Below, one piece after another: positions 11,089-23,860 of a DNA stretch of 64,000 bases. The translations under genes and the position numbers were made by a program. The DNA lies in assembly GCA_907164885.2 (NCBI GenBank), contig OU015496.1, positions 163,729,850 to 163,793,849 on the forward strand, in the 5' to 3' direction. Each line of letters opens with the position of its first letter. Position 1 is the stretch's first letter. Source of the stretch: Dolomedes plantarius. Lineage: Eukaryota; Arthropoda; Arachnida; Araneae; Dolomedidae. Below the pieces are notes generated by a model. That model did no database searches and had not been told where the DNA came from. It worked only from the letters and a program-made list of their open reading frames with translations.

Positions 11089-12366
11089 ATTTTTTTGTTA
11101 ATTTTTATAGTCTTAAAATGCCATAATCTTTTTCCTAAGTAAACTGTTTCTCACATCGGAGACGTTGTGATATAAAGGGTTAATGCACGTGCGTCTCAGT
11201 TATTTTTGAATTACGCGAGAGGTGGTTATCTGAAGAGCTTTTCTCTCGCCTGCTTACCGTACTTCGACGGAAACTGTCTACAGGGTGGCCCAAAATAAAC
11301 AAACAAAAAAAAAACCTGGGTTGTGGTTATTAGAAATCGGAAAGTTTTAAACCACACACAAAAATATGTGTGTCGATCGTTCCGTTTCAAGGACCGGACA
11401 TAGCGATGGTCATTTTTACTCCGGATGAGTCATTCTGACCTAAAAGTTCCGAAGACTTTGAGCTGAGGGCCTCGCATGTAAATTACCGTATGGGGTCAAA
11501 CCGCAACCCGCACATTACATGTATAATTAATTGTGATGCAACAGCTGCCGCCCAAATGCAAAATTTCCACGCTTTATGTCTTCTAATATGAAGATAGATC
11601 TGAACTGTCGAATATCTACAGAGACAAAGTAAAAGCGGAAGGAAAGTGAGGGGGGTTTCCCCAGCAACTCATGCCCTGATTTCTGGCTTTCGCTCTGTTC
11701 AGATCTGAGTACGCTTCGATATCTAGCAATATTATCACCTAAAATATGTCAATTATTTTAGAGACAAAGAAAATGCATAGCAACAGTTTTGGCACATTTT
11801 AATTTGAATTCACAGAAGTAGTAATATATATTGTGTTATCAGGTACGGCAGTTTGCAACGGAACTGCGTGGTGTAATTTAGCTCGGAGACAAGGCAGCTA
11901 CTCATTAAAACCTTTAGGAGCTTTTATTACCTCGAATAATCCTTTTGCATACATAAAATAGTCATTAGGAGGAGCTCCCGTACATATCCACCCACGGTCG
12001 AGTTCTAGCGCTTTCGCTCCCGTACACCAACCACCTGACGAAGCTCTGATGCTCCAAACCAACCTCATATTATTTCAGAGCTGTGAATAAGCGTACTACT
12101 ATTAGGTGTGTACCTAAGGAGGAAAAAGAAATATTTTTGCATCTCAATTAACGCACCTAAGTTAAATATTTTCAAACCGCAGAGACGAGTAATTATTCCT
12201 TTTTTCTTTTCTTTTTTTAATTCATACTATTTATAACCCTTATATATACCGTTAATACTATACTCTTAACTATAAAGATGTCTTTTTCTCCTAATAAGCC
12301 ATCCAAAAATTTCTTTTGTAATCAACGTAAGTTCATCTATTAATTTATTGCTTGAACACACAAATG

Positions 12367-12367
<1 letters not shown>
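11089..12367. other. Spacer, partly repeat debris
   Basis: At 11281 a motif ACAGGGTGGCCCAAAATAAAC resembles a mariner-type terminus, but no partner end was found. No gene recognised. Confidence 0.35.

Positions 12368-12369
<2 letters not shown>

Positions 12370-12414
<45 letters not shown>
12370..12414. repeat. (TA)n microsatellite abutting foldback
   Basis: Pure TA run directly at the left edge of the next palindromic element. Confidence 0.9.
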
Positions 12415-12415
<1 letters not shown>

Positions 12416-13178
12416 CGGGGGGGGGGCATAAAAAAACTATGCCGATATATGGGCCTCTAGCGGCTGTTCCGTTCAACTGATCGAGATAAGATTTCAGATA
12501 TAGTTATTCACAAGTATGAGCTCGAGATTCTGTAAACGGCAAGAATATGGCGTTCACGGTTACGGTTATAGGTATAGAAACTCGAAATTTTCGAATGACA
12601 ACGTCCACTTTTTCCCGTCGCAAAATGCTCAGCAGCTGTGAAAACCCTATATAGCGTTGGAACGGTACGTATATCACAAAAAACGGACGCGTTATGCACA
12701 CACAAAAAACAGCTCTGCGAACGGCCTACAAAAAGACGATCGGGGCACACGGAGGAAATTTGCATATGACAGAGGCAAGACACCAATCCCTGATGACAAC
12801 AAAGATCGGACAAAAGAAAACTTTTATTTGGATTATACACTTTCCACACGAGTGCCATCATCGTGTTTTTGTTGGCCGTTCGCAGAGCTGTTTTTTGTGC
12901 GTACATAACGCGTCCGTTTTTTGTGATACACGTACCGTTCCAACGCTATTTAGGTTTTTCGCATGCGCTGAGCATTCTGCGACGGGAAAAAGTGGGCGTT
13001 GGCATTCAAAAATTTCGAGTTTCTGTACTTATAATCGTAACCAGAGCCCCTTTGTTGCCGTTCACAAAATCCGGAGCTCATACCTCTGAATAACTGTATC
13101 CGAAATCTCATCTCGATCAGTTGAACGGAACGATCACTAGAGGTCCATATATCGGCAAAGTTTTTTATGACCACCCTG
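12415..13178. mobile_element. Second long palindromic element
   Basis: Arms 12415-12735 and ~12869-13178 are inverted copies with scattered mismatches, for example ACAGCTCTGCGAACGGCC at ~12709 against its complement at ~12873, and the ATGCCGATATATG region near each end. The right end reads ATGACCACCCTG followed by TA; the left end is degraded into a G run. The centre is 12736-12868. Short open frames in both arms are mirror copies and not genes. TA flanks suggest a Tc1/mariner-mobilised MITE. Confidence 0.75.
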
Positions 13179-13188
13179 TATATATATA

Positions 13189-14586
13189 CACTCTGTCACA
13201 AAAAAATATATGCACCAAGAAGGAGATGAGCTACTATCACGAAACTTAACATCTATGTAGTGTATGAAGATATGAGCAAATTATTACAAATTCAGAAGAA
13301 CAGAACGTTTTATTTAGAAGATATGGCATGAAAAAGGTTACAAATCAGAAATTAGTAAATCCACCTCTGACAGCCGAAACACGGCGTGGCATCGAATCAA
13401 AGAGGTCACCTATGACCTGCTGCAGAAGATCATGCCATAATCTTTGCAACTGCGCGGTTAATTCACCGGTATTCCGAGACGGCTGCAGTTGCCTTCCAAG
13501 CACATCCCAGGCGTGCTCTATTGGCGAGAGGTCTGGTGACCTGGCAGGCCATGGGAGTACGTCATACCCTTGAAGACATTGATGAGAGAGTCGCAGAGTA
13601 TGTGGACGAGCGTTGTCTTGCTGATAAATGGCACCGGGGTGACTTGATAGCATAGGCAGTACAACTGGCGTTAAAATCTCGTCCACGTAGCTGCGTGCCG
13701 TCAAATTGCGTTGAAGGACGACTAGAGGTGATCGTGTGTCCCAACAAATCGCTCCCCACGCTGTCACACCTTGTGTAATCACCGTATGCCTCTCGATAAC
13801 AAATACCGGATCGGACCGGTGGCCTGGCTACCTCCACACGCGTATCCACTGGTCATCAGCATTGAGACTGAATCGGGATTCATCCTGAAGATCACACGCC
13901 TCCAGTTGGTCACACTCCAGCTTGCCCGAGGTCGGCAAAAATCCAATCGACACTGCCTATGATGTGGGGTTAGTGGTAGGCGTCTTAACGAACGTCGGTC
14001 AGTCGTCTCCGAATGGTTTCCCTTGATACCACCGGATGTCTGGAAGGTGATAAATGGCATCGAACCGATTCTAGCGACGTTGTTGGTGCGAACGTGGCCT
14101 CTCTTATGATTGCGCGATCCTCGCGTGCATTTGTGTTCCTGGGACGCCCTGACCCTCCGCGCCGGTAGACTATCCCTTCCGTGATCCATTGTTGCCTACA
14201 CCGAGCAACTACCATATCGCTCAGACCGAGGTGGCGGCCAATATGCCTGTTCGACCAACCTGCTTCTCTGAGGCCTACTATACGCCCCCTCTCAAAGTCC
14301 GACAATTGTTCGTACAGTCGCCGGTTACGTCTCAGAGGCATCTCTAGTCACAATACCGTCCATTCGAGTTAACAGATTTGTTTGAATAACCCTATGGCAC
14401 GAGCAATCGTGCTTTTAAACTCTCCCAGCTGCGTATCTCATATGCGCATAGCGCGCTTACCCTTGTCTCATGTGCGTCGAAATTTTAATCATTTGCATAT
14501 CTCTTACCAGACTACATTCCTGCCAAGTTTCGTGATAGTAGCTCGATTTCTTCTGGGTGCATATTTTTTCTTCTTGTGGCATTGTG
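13189..14586 (-). mobile_element. Tc1-like transposon, inactive
   Basis: A 1398-bp element flanked by TA on both sides. The inverted ends are diverged: left CACTCTGTCACA... and, inverted, right CACAATGCCACA..., sharing ATATGCACC and a block reading GAGCTACTATCACGAAACTT (~13228-13247 and, inverted, ~14525-14545). It carries a frameshifted transposase on the minus strand and lies only about 10 bp of TA repeat from the palindromic element on its left. Confidence 0.85.
13345..14341 (-). pseudogene. Tc1-like transposase, frameshifted
   Basis: Three pieces in different frames. The N-terminal DNA-binding part (14341-13985) starts MPLRRNRRLYEQLSDFERG, with helix-turn-helix segments (FERGRIVGLREAGWS, SNRHIGRHLGLS) and the GRPRN linker. 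The middle (to ~13849) contains DWRRVIF-type sequence in one frame and the first catalytic motif DESRFSLNAD in another, so a frameshift lies at ~13890. The C-terminal part (13782-13345) has the second Asp in QQDNARPH and the Glu in SPDLSPIEH. I count 32 residues between these, shorter than the classical DD34E spacing. The enzyme is dead as read. Confidence 0.85.
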
Positions 14587-14619
<33 letters not shown>

Positions 14620-14948
14620 TAACAATTCCTGAAATTGTGGCGTCAGGGAAAGAAGTTTCTCTACATTAAATATATTAAAACATACCTGAAGTCAACAATA
14701 CTGCTGGAGAGACTTAACAGCCTTGCAATACTTTCTATAGTGCCTGGAGAAATGAGGTAACTAAAATTTTATCAAATCACACATAATTTTGCCAATAAAA
14801 AGTCTAGAAAAGTTTGTGTGTAAATATTTGTGTTCTGTAAATAAAGTGCTTGCAGTCTAGCTGCTATCTAGTTTTTGTATTCTTATAGATATACATAAAA
14901 GAAAATACGATCGCATTCATATTTTTGTCTTTTATGCTTCCCATTTAG
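14587..14948. other. (TA)n tract and spacer
   Basis: A TA run at 14587-14612 adjoins the transposon end; the rest is unremarkable AT-rich sequence. Confidence 0.5.
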
Positions 14949-15429
14949 GTTTGTAATTATGTGTGTACAAATATGTACAAGTATGTTTTAGTATGTAAGT
15001 ATTTTGAAGGGTCCCGCCGAAAATTCTGTAATTGGGCCCCGCGATGACTGAGGCTGGCCTTGCACCTAGGCTTGGTCTAAAAGCCCTCTATTACGTAATA
15101 AAACATAAATGATTAAATATATTTCCTTTCCTCGATAATGTAATTATTTTACACATATAGCAGTTAAAAAAAATTTATTTTTCCCGCAGGTTTGTAATTA
15201 TGTGTGTACAAATATGTACAAGTATGTTTTAGTATGTAAGTATTTTGAAGGGTCCCGCCGAAAATTCTGTAATTGGGCCCCGCGATGACTGAGGCTGGCC
15301 TTGCACCTAGGCTTGGTCTAAAAGCCCTCTATTACGTAATAAAACATAAATGATTAAATATATTTCCTTTCCTCGATAATGTAATTATTTTACACATATA
15401 GCAGTTAAAAAAAATTTATTTTTCCCGCA
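14948..15429. repeat. Perfect tandem duplication, 241-bp unit
   Basis: Two head-to-tail copies (14948-15188 and 15189-15429) look identical on reading. Each runs from GTTTGTAATTATGTGTG through a GC-richer core (GGGTCCCGCC ... GGGCCCCGCGATGAC) to TTTTTCCCGCA. The GC-richer core resembles degenerate DNA-transposon ends, but that is uncertain. Confidence 0.9.
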
Positions 15430-16060
15430 ATTAAACAAGGAAAAGCGGGCGGAAGGCGAATGGATATTGGCCCTAGACGCCCCATATTTTCCTTTCCAGG
15501 TTCTGAAGTAATAAACTTCAATCATCTATAATGTGATCAGAGCCGGATTAAGTATTTGGCTTTGTGGCCTCGTGAATCGAGTGGAAATGCCGAGACTGAA
15601 TTCAGGCAAAAACATGAATCTCAAAAGGCTTGTAATTTACCGACGTTTAAGAGAAATTTTTCCAAGAAATATATCAAAGCAAACGTAAAATTTTAATTGT
15701 TGTTAACCTCGTGAGAATAAATTTGATTTCTTCTTTAACTTTTTATTTTCTTTTTGAAAATACAGAGTGATGCGAAGATTGCTTGATACTAGCAGTTATT
15801 CTTCTCTTCGGTAACCAGAGAAGTGGCAATGTCAACGAATAACAATAACAGCAACAAGAGATGACACAATCGCATCTGCACATAACTACATATCTATAAA
15901 AATAAGAAAATATAAAAATGTAATTCAGATATAAAAAGGAACATTTCTCTAGCGACTTATGTCCAATCCGATATTATTGGGAGCTTCAGAGTACCCCAGC
16001 CCAGGGGTTTACTCCCTCTTAAGACGGTTCTGCAATCAGACCGGCTTGATCGGTCTTGAG

Positions 16061-16063
<3 letters not shown>
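15430..16063. other. Spacer
   Basis: Near 15539 a CAGAGCCGGATTAAG motif resembles a hAT terminus without a visible partner. No gene recognised. Confidence 0.35.

Positions 16064-16138
<75 letters not shown>
16064..16138. repeat. (TA)n microsatellite
   Basis: About 75 bp of pure TA, ending exactly where the next interspersed repeat starts. Confidence 0.95.
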
Positions 16139-16141
<3 letters not shown>

Positions 16142-17346
16142 GCTGTTTACCCGGCGTTGCCCAGGTATTTATTAATCTCAATTTTTTACTGCATAGGAAA
16201 AGGAATGAATTCTACCTACAGTGTAAAATCTAAGTAATTTTATTTACGGGTATTTAAAGGTATATGTACAGTATACAAATGATAAAATAAAATTACAAAT
16301 TCACTCTATTATTTAACTCAAAACTTGATTATAAACAACACTTTTGGTTTCCTATATTCATCTCAGTGACTCCGAAAACAATGGATTTGACACTACTCTC
16401 GGACATTTTGGACATTTCATTTTTCCCCTTTCCCCCCGCCTCCCCCAATGCTGATGGGGGGGGGGGGCTGAACTTGCACTTAAACGGCATCAGTTGTGTC
16501 ACTATTCGTCTTAGTGACCCCGAAAACTATGGATTCGACACTACTCTCGGTAATTTTGAACATTTTATCTTCTCCCCCCGCCTCCCCTCAAACGTTGATG
16601 GGGGTGGGGTGTTAACTCTCACTTAAAGGCACTGGAATTGCCACTGTTCCTCTCTGCGACCCCGAAAACTATGGTTTCGACACTACTCTCGGTCATTTTG
16701 GACATTTTATATTCCCCTTTTTCCCCCCTCACCCCCTATGGTAATGGGGGGGGGGCTGAACTTCCACTTAAACGACATCGGGAGTGTCACTATTAATCTC
16801 AGCGACCCCGAAAACTATGGTTTCGACATTACTATCGGTCATTTTGGAGATTTTATATTCCCCCTTCTTCCCCCCTCGCCCCCCCCCTCTATGCTAAGGG
16901 CGGGGGGTTGAACTTGCATTTAAACAACCTCGGGAGTGTCACTATTAATCTCAGTGACCTCGAAAACTATGGATTCGACACTACTCCATAGAAATAAAGA
17001 TACCATAGAAATAGGGGGAATATAAAATCTCCAGTTATTTTTTAAATTTTATATTCCTCCCTCGCCCCCCCCCCTATGCTAATGGAGGGCTGAACTTGCA
17101 CTTAAATGACATCGGGAGTGTCACTATTAATCTCAGCGAGCCCGAGGACTATGGATTCGACAGTGATATCAGTCGTTTTCGACTATTTTTACATGGGGCC
17201 CCTGTCCCCCTGCCCCTCTAGGGTGCTAGGGGTGTCTTATTGTGAATCTAAACTATTCTCGAATCAACTTAATCGCACACACAAAATTTCATAAAAATCA
17301 GTCTAGCCGTTTAGGAGGAGTTCGGTGACATACACACGGACAGAAG

Positions 17347-17350
<4 letters not shown>
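16139..17350. repeat. Interspersed repeat bounded by TA tracts
   Basis: It starts AATAGCTGTTTACCCGGCG directly after a TA tract and ends ...CTAGCCGTTTAGGAGGAG...GACATACACACGG directly before another. I recall this head/tail combination as a widespread arthropod repeat; its class (non-LTR tail versus Helitron-like) is not settled from this copy. It holds the ~145-bp tandem array and no recognisable protein. Confidence 0.5.
16361..17230. repeat. Tandem array, six ~145-bp units with G/C homopolymers
   Basis: Units begin near 16361, 16509, 16651, 16796, 16947 and 17130 with a variant of ATCTCAGTGACCCCGAAAAC. Each contains GACACTACTCTCGG, a C-rich run, a G run and AACTTGCACTTAAA. Unit 5 is longer (~183 bp) and includes, at 17013-17032, an inverted copy of part of unit 4 (16847-16866). 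Confidence 0.85.

Positions 17351-17385
<35 letters not shown>
17351..17385. repeat. (TA)n microsatellite
   Basis: Pure TA run between two repeats. Confidence 0.9.
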
Positions 17386-17388
<3 letters not shown>

Positions 17389-17668
17389 TGAAATTTTTGT
17401 AGCTGACCACCCCTATTCGACGGCCACCTCTCTAAACAACCCTCGAGACCACCCCTCTAGACAAGTAAACATTACCAATGAATTGAGTCCTGTAATATTA
17501 TATACATACAGGGAAACTTTTCAAAACGGCCACCCCTCTAAACGACTATATTTTGTCCAGAACCAATTCAAGACTCCATACAGCCAATGTTATGGCACAA
17601 ACCTTTTTCCGACGGCCACTCTCAAAACAGCCACTCTTTTTCGGAACCATGACTGGCCGCCATAGAGA

Positions 17669-17673
<5 letters not shown>
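17386..17673. mobile_element. Tigger/pogo-like non-autonomous copy
   Basis: The left end CAGTGAAATTTTTGTAGCTG and the inverted right end AAACTTCTCTATGGCGGCC resemble Tigger-type termini (CAGTGAAACCTCTCTA). The terminal CACTG of the right end is missing, replaced by TA repeat. It is related to the copy at 26607-26760, sharing AACGGCCACT and the CCAATGTTAT region. Confidence 0.6.

Positions 17674-17752
<79 letters not shown>
17673..17752. repeat. (TA)n microsatellite
   Basis: About 80 bp of TA between two DNA transposon copies. Confidence 0.95.
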
Positions 17753-17755
<3 letters not shown>

Positions 17756-17907
17756 TGGAATTTCGATCGATCGTTCCCCGAATCATCGTTTTCCGTATGT
17801 ATCGTTTATTTCACCCAGTCCCGACGATCATATTGCTTTGTTATGTTCCCGCATCTATCGTTCAGTTCAGTCAGTTCCTTGAAAAACGATAGATCGAAAT
17901 TCTACTG
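17753..17907. mobile_element. 155-bp pogo-type MITE
   Basis: Terminal inverted repeats of 23 bp (starting CAGTGGAATTTCGATCGATC) match at 21 of 23 positions, with TA on both sides. No coding capacity. Confidence 0.8.
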
Positions 17908-17935
17908 TATATATATATTTTAAAGTTAAACACCA

Positions 17936-18480
17936 AAAGCGTCGCATCTCCGCCACTTGTTACCCACGTATCCACCCCACTAAGGCCCTCGAAAATCCGC
18001 GGGCAGAGGTCAGGCGGATCACCCGTGCCCATCCCTCAGTCTCCGACCCCACCCACCTGTGCAGAGGCGTCCCTTTCACAGCGCGCCTTTTTCCGGTACG
18101 CCTCCCACGACACACGTAAAAGTGCCCCCGCCCGGGGAGGTTTCTTCTTCTGCCGCAGCTCCGTTCTTATTTTCCTTATGGGCGCGGAGCCCCCTGCCGA
18201 GGTCAAAAGTGGACACTTCGTGGCGTGGGCAGGGGCGCGCTCTCCCAGCGCGTGCGCGCAAGTGACTCACGCTCGAGTACCGAGAAAGCAGCGAGAGAGA
18301 GAGACTACTGACCGCAGCAGCTTCCAGCGGTGGAGTCATTTCCGAACGGGAGCAAATTAAGACCTGGAAATGACCTAATAATAAAAACGGAGGCGTAATC
18401 AAGGGAGTCAGCCGCGGAGGGACACTGACTCAAAGTCATGCTTGCAGAGGAAAAGGGTAAACGATTGGGAGACTCCTTCT
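17936..18480. other. GC- and CpG-rich segment
   Basis: Markedly richer in G+C and CpG than anything nearby (for example GGGGCGCGCTCTCCCAGCGC at ~18230). Open frames on both strands overlap here (18025-18360 plus, 18076-18402 minus), as expected for stop-poor GC-rich DNA; none has a recognisable domain. It could be a CpG-rich promoter or first exon of an unseen gene, or repeat DNA. Confidence 0.4.
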
Positions 18481-18760
18481 AGAAATGCGTCTTAGAGCTG
18501 GTGACGCAATTTTTTGTTGTTGTTGTTGTTGTTGTTGTGTTTCGTTCGTTAACGTGTTATTCTATCAGAGTTTTAGCGTTCTACGTATGAAGGAAACTCA
18601 TCCGTTCACTACGATTGTTCATTTCTTCCGTTAACTACAGGGAATTTTCCTCCCAGTTCTTATCAACAATCATACGATAGTAAATCCTTATTTTTTAATT
18701 CCCCCTCTGTGACTTTTAAAATACGCGTTTAGACAAAATGCACATAGTCTTCAGAATTTA
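18481..18760. other. Spacer with (TTG)n run
   Basis: A short (TTG)n tract at ~18512-18538; otherwise nothing recognised. Confidence 0.5.
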
Positions 18761-18782
18761 TATATATATATATATATATATA

Positions 18783-20420
<1,638 letters not shown>

Positions 20421-20424
20421 TATA

Positions 20425-20427
<3 letters not shown>

Positions 20428-20472
<45 letters not shown>
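20428..20472. repeat. (TA)n microsatellite
   Basis: TA tract between two SINE-like repeats. Confidence 0.95.
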
Positions 20473-20477
<5 letters not shown>

Positions 20478-20778
20478 AAAAAGACTAAACTTATGGCGCA
20501 ACAGTCCGCTGTGGACCAAGGCCGGCGGTGCCCATCTCCGATTTCTTGACCGTGGGTGTGGGGTGCCATACAGCTTATGTCTCAGTCAGGTGGTCAACCT
20601 GACGTGGGACCCCCAGAGTTTAGTTCCCAAGTATACTTGGTCCTCATTTTATCGACCAAGGGATGAAAGGCTGATTTTGTGGCGCTAAAACCGACTACAA
20701 CTTTTTAACCAAGAAACTACCGCAAGCTGGAAATTCCCCATCTTTCGAATACCGTTATAAGTGTCTGCCAAAGAAATT

Positions 20779-20781
<3 letters not shown>
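20473..20781. repeat. SINE-like interspersed repeat, different family
   Basis: Moderately GC-rich block starting near CTTATGGCGCAACAGTCCGC and ending before a TA run. It resembles short interspersed repeats I recall from arachnids, but no clear pol III boxes were identified. No coding capacity. Confidence 0.45.
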
Positions 20782-20814
<33 letters not shown>

Positions 20815-22121
20815 TAAATGTATATGTAACTGCATGGTGGAGCATAACATATGAACATGTTACGCTCTTTAAAGTTTCAAATACATACTTCGTCGTAACG
20901 GAAACTTAAATAGCATCAAGACAAACACAGTATTAGCCCGTAAGCAAAGTCCTTTTATTGATCACTGCTCCAGGTTTTTGACCATTTTCAATTGCGTGGC
21001 CCAGCTCGAAACATGCGTCAAATGAACACAAAGTCTTTCCACGTATCTGCCACGACAGAATATTTTGCAAACGTCAATTTACATCACTCAAAGCCCTCTA
21101 GCCGCTGGCATAACAGGAAAATAGAACAGTCCAAAAACCACAAATCTGCTGGCAAATTATGAGTTTCTCTAATACCCCTTAAATACTAAGAAGATGGGCG
21201 ATTCAGAGAAAAATATCCATAGATTCTCATGCCTTGAGAGGATCTTACTGCACGTGGATATGCGAATTCCCAAGAAAGAATGACCAGGTATATAAATTAA
21301 AAGATGAAATGAATGAATAAAAATTGTCATTTAGAGGGGAGATGCAGTTAATAAGATACAGAATTTTTAAATTTTTAAATTTTTTTTTTTTGGGGGGGGG
21401 GGGGGGGGTTACGGGCTTAATTTCGGAAACCTGGAATCTGCGCCCCAAATGGAAAGCTTCTGAGGCCCGTAATATGGCATCGAACGGAGACAACGCGATG
21501 CAACAAGTGCTATAAAAGGGAAATGCATTAGAAGTAAACGATGTGTTTTGAAACTTCCATTTGTAGACACTTCTATGCTGCAAAGCTTCACAGTTTGGTA
21601 ACAAGTTCACATTATTATGGACAGGCATTTTTGTCATAATTTGGAAGTGGTATTCCGTGACGTTCTGCATCATTGCGCAGACGCTTGCTTGCTGTTCGTT
21701 GAAAACGAACCCTATTATTGAGACTAATAAATATTAACTTTTGAAAAATACACGGAAAAGATAAGATTATAAATTAAAACAAATCGATCTCCCGCAAGTG
21801 GGGTGAAACCCAGATGGCTGAAAAGAAGTTAACCTCCAGCCATTTATCCTGAAAAAAAATTAGATGAGCAGTAAATAATACAGAAATTATATTTTCCTAC
21901 CTACAAAAGTTCCTTCTAAACGGCGCACGTACCCCGATTTCGAAGAAGCTGCACCAGGTACACTTCCACTTCCCGCGCGCAAGGCCGATGCAGGATATAA
22001 ATACAAAACAAAAATGCGAGGAAACAAATGATTTCTGCCGACCTCGATCGGTGGTCCTGCATATAGACCGAAACACAGATTTATATCAAGGAATAAAAAA
22101 AGGACAAAACTGAAAGGAGCA
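20782..22121. other. Spacer with TA tract and a T/G homopolymer junction
   Basis: A TA tract at 20782-20811. At ~21381-21408 a poly-T run passes directly into a poly-G run of about 17. A minus-strand open frame across this block (21245-21673) includes the homopolymer (PPPPPPKKKK) and is not called. Confidence 0.45.
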
Positions 22122-22580
22122 GCTAAGGCCAGGGCCCGATTTAGAAAATTCTTGACTATAGACACAACTCGGGATGGGGGCCCCCTAACACAGATGTAGG
22201 CATAAAATTTCCAAAATTGACAAACACAAAACATAATCATGAATCCTTGTGGAAGTACCATTTTACTAAGAATTGGCTAGTTGAAGCGTAGAAGACTAGA
22301 ACATTATCAAATAACAAAAAGCAATATAACATATTAACTTCATCATTATAACACCAATACAATGCAACCAGAAAAACTTATTAATCCCTTACATACACTA
22401 TAACATACTTATGATGAACTATACATATAACTATACACATGATGAACCAATCAATCAGTCAAATTTGAAAGGATATATATAAAAAAAAAAATTGTGCGGT
22501 CGGGGGACCCCCGTCAGGAACGAAGTTCCTTACGTTATTTTTTCAACTCTAAACGTGATTTACTATGTAGATTTCTATTG

Positions 22581-22627
<47 letters not shown>

Positions 22628-23027
22628 TGCGCTATTCCAAGAATGTGTGGGAATAGAAACGGCCAGCGCTTGTGCGGGGATTTGAACGAGGGACCTCTCG
22701 TTCCGTAGTGCGATAGTCCGATACTCGCATCGGATCGCATCGGATACTCCGTAGTCCGATGCGATAACCATTCAGCCACAGAGTCCTTGATAAAAAGCTC
22801 TTATGAAGGGGGCATAACGATTTTTCGTTACGTGACGATTCCTTACAGTTCACTCTACTGTAAGTAGCGTAAAAGAACTTCATTCCAAAAATTGCTATTA
22901 AAAAAGGTAAAATTTAAAAAATTTGAACTGGGAATATTTTCTATTTTCCTTTTAAAATTAAAATTTTTAGGGGGCCCCTAAGCCCGGGCCTACTGGACCT
23001 AATGGAAAATCAGGGCCTGGCTAAGGC
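22122..23027. mobile_element. hAT-type element with 8-bp target duplication, hosting a SINE
   Basis: Perfect direct repeats GCTAAGGC at 22122-22129 and 23020-23027 flank an 890-bp body. Ends CAGGGCCCGATTTA (left) and, inverted, CAGGCCCTGATTTT (right) are hAT-like. GGGGGCCCCCTAA at ~22177 and GGGGGGCCCCTAAG at ~22972 are inverted subterminal motifs. There is no intact transposase. A tRNA-Arg-derived SINE with a TA tract is nested at ~22584-22795. Confidence 0.8.
22626..22795 (-). repeat. tRNA-Arg-derived SINE with duplicated anticodon arm
   Basis: On the minus strand the head reads GACTCTGTGGCTGAATGGTTA (A box), then GCATCGGACTACGGA (Arg-ACG-like anticodon arm) and CTCGTTCAAATCC (B box). A ~45-bp stretch between them repeats the CATCGGACTA/CGATGCGA motif, so the anticodon-arm region is duplicated and spacing between the A and B boxes is enlarged. 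A TA tract (22584-22625) abuts its 3' side. Confidence 0.7.
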
Positions 23028-23291
23028 TTACATATAATAAGCTGCTCGTATTCTACATAACAGGATTGCGGAACTATATTTTTCACGCGTACAACAAGGA
23101 TTAAAATATATCTAAAATCATCTTAATTATACAGGTTTACGGGAGAAAAAAAACAAGAAAAAAAACTAGGGAACATATATTACAAACTATTGATCCTTCA
23201 GTCACTGCATGCTTCGTCAGATCATGAATTACAACACAACTATATAAGTAGTTTTTTTATTAAGTCATTGATGCAGCTGAGATTCATATTT
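23028..23291. other. AT-rich spacer
   Basis: Nothing recognised. Confidence 0.35.
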
Positions 23292-23345
23292 TAACACTAG
23301 AATGACGGCTGCCGTCATTTTGACGGTTTCGGTCATACTATTGAA
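23292..23345 (+). mobile_element. Possible piggyBac-type terminus
   Basis: TTAACACTAGAATGACGG starts with the TTAA target typical of piggyBac elements and a CACTAGAA end, followed by repeated TGACGG motifs; TTTGACGG recurs at ~23500. No opposite end was found, so it may be a solitary remnant or coincidence. Confidence 0.35.
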
Positions 23346-23860
23346 CTCTATGTCTGTATTTATTTCCTTGGGTTTCTGAAATTTTATGAATTTTTTCTAA
23401 TTTTAAGTGAAATATGTACACAGATTTACAAAATTATATTCGATAGTAAAGAAGGGGAGAAAATGTGTTGTATATACCTACTAAGACTGAAAGTCGTCGG
23501 TTTGACGGCAATATAGAAAACAGGCAGAAATCTTTAAAATAGTACCGGAAAAATGTTAATTAATTTTCGTCTCTTCTCCCTTCTGCAAGTAACAGAAATA
23601 TTGGCTCTTCAGGAACATTGGTGTTGAAAAATAAGGACTGCACAAACCATGCGCATATTTTTACGGATAAACCATACTAGGTTGACAGCTCGGCAAACCT
23701 GCATAAAAATATATCTAAATATATACTAATTTATTATATATTGGTATGAAATAGTTCAAAATTTAAGGTATTAAACAATTAAAAAAACATTAAATATTTA
23801 TATTGATTTTATTTCCAACTATCAAAATAGCGGCGTTCAGTCCTTTTAGTAAGAAAAATT

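Noticed and set aside
16361..17230. CRISPR-like regular spacing
   Set aside because: Units are diverged ~145-bp tandem repeats without short conserved repeats and unique spacers; the DNA is eukaryotic.
18025..18402. Overlapping open frames of ~110 codons on both strands
   Set aside because: Explained by GC-rich stop-poor sequence; no recognisable domain or splice context.
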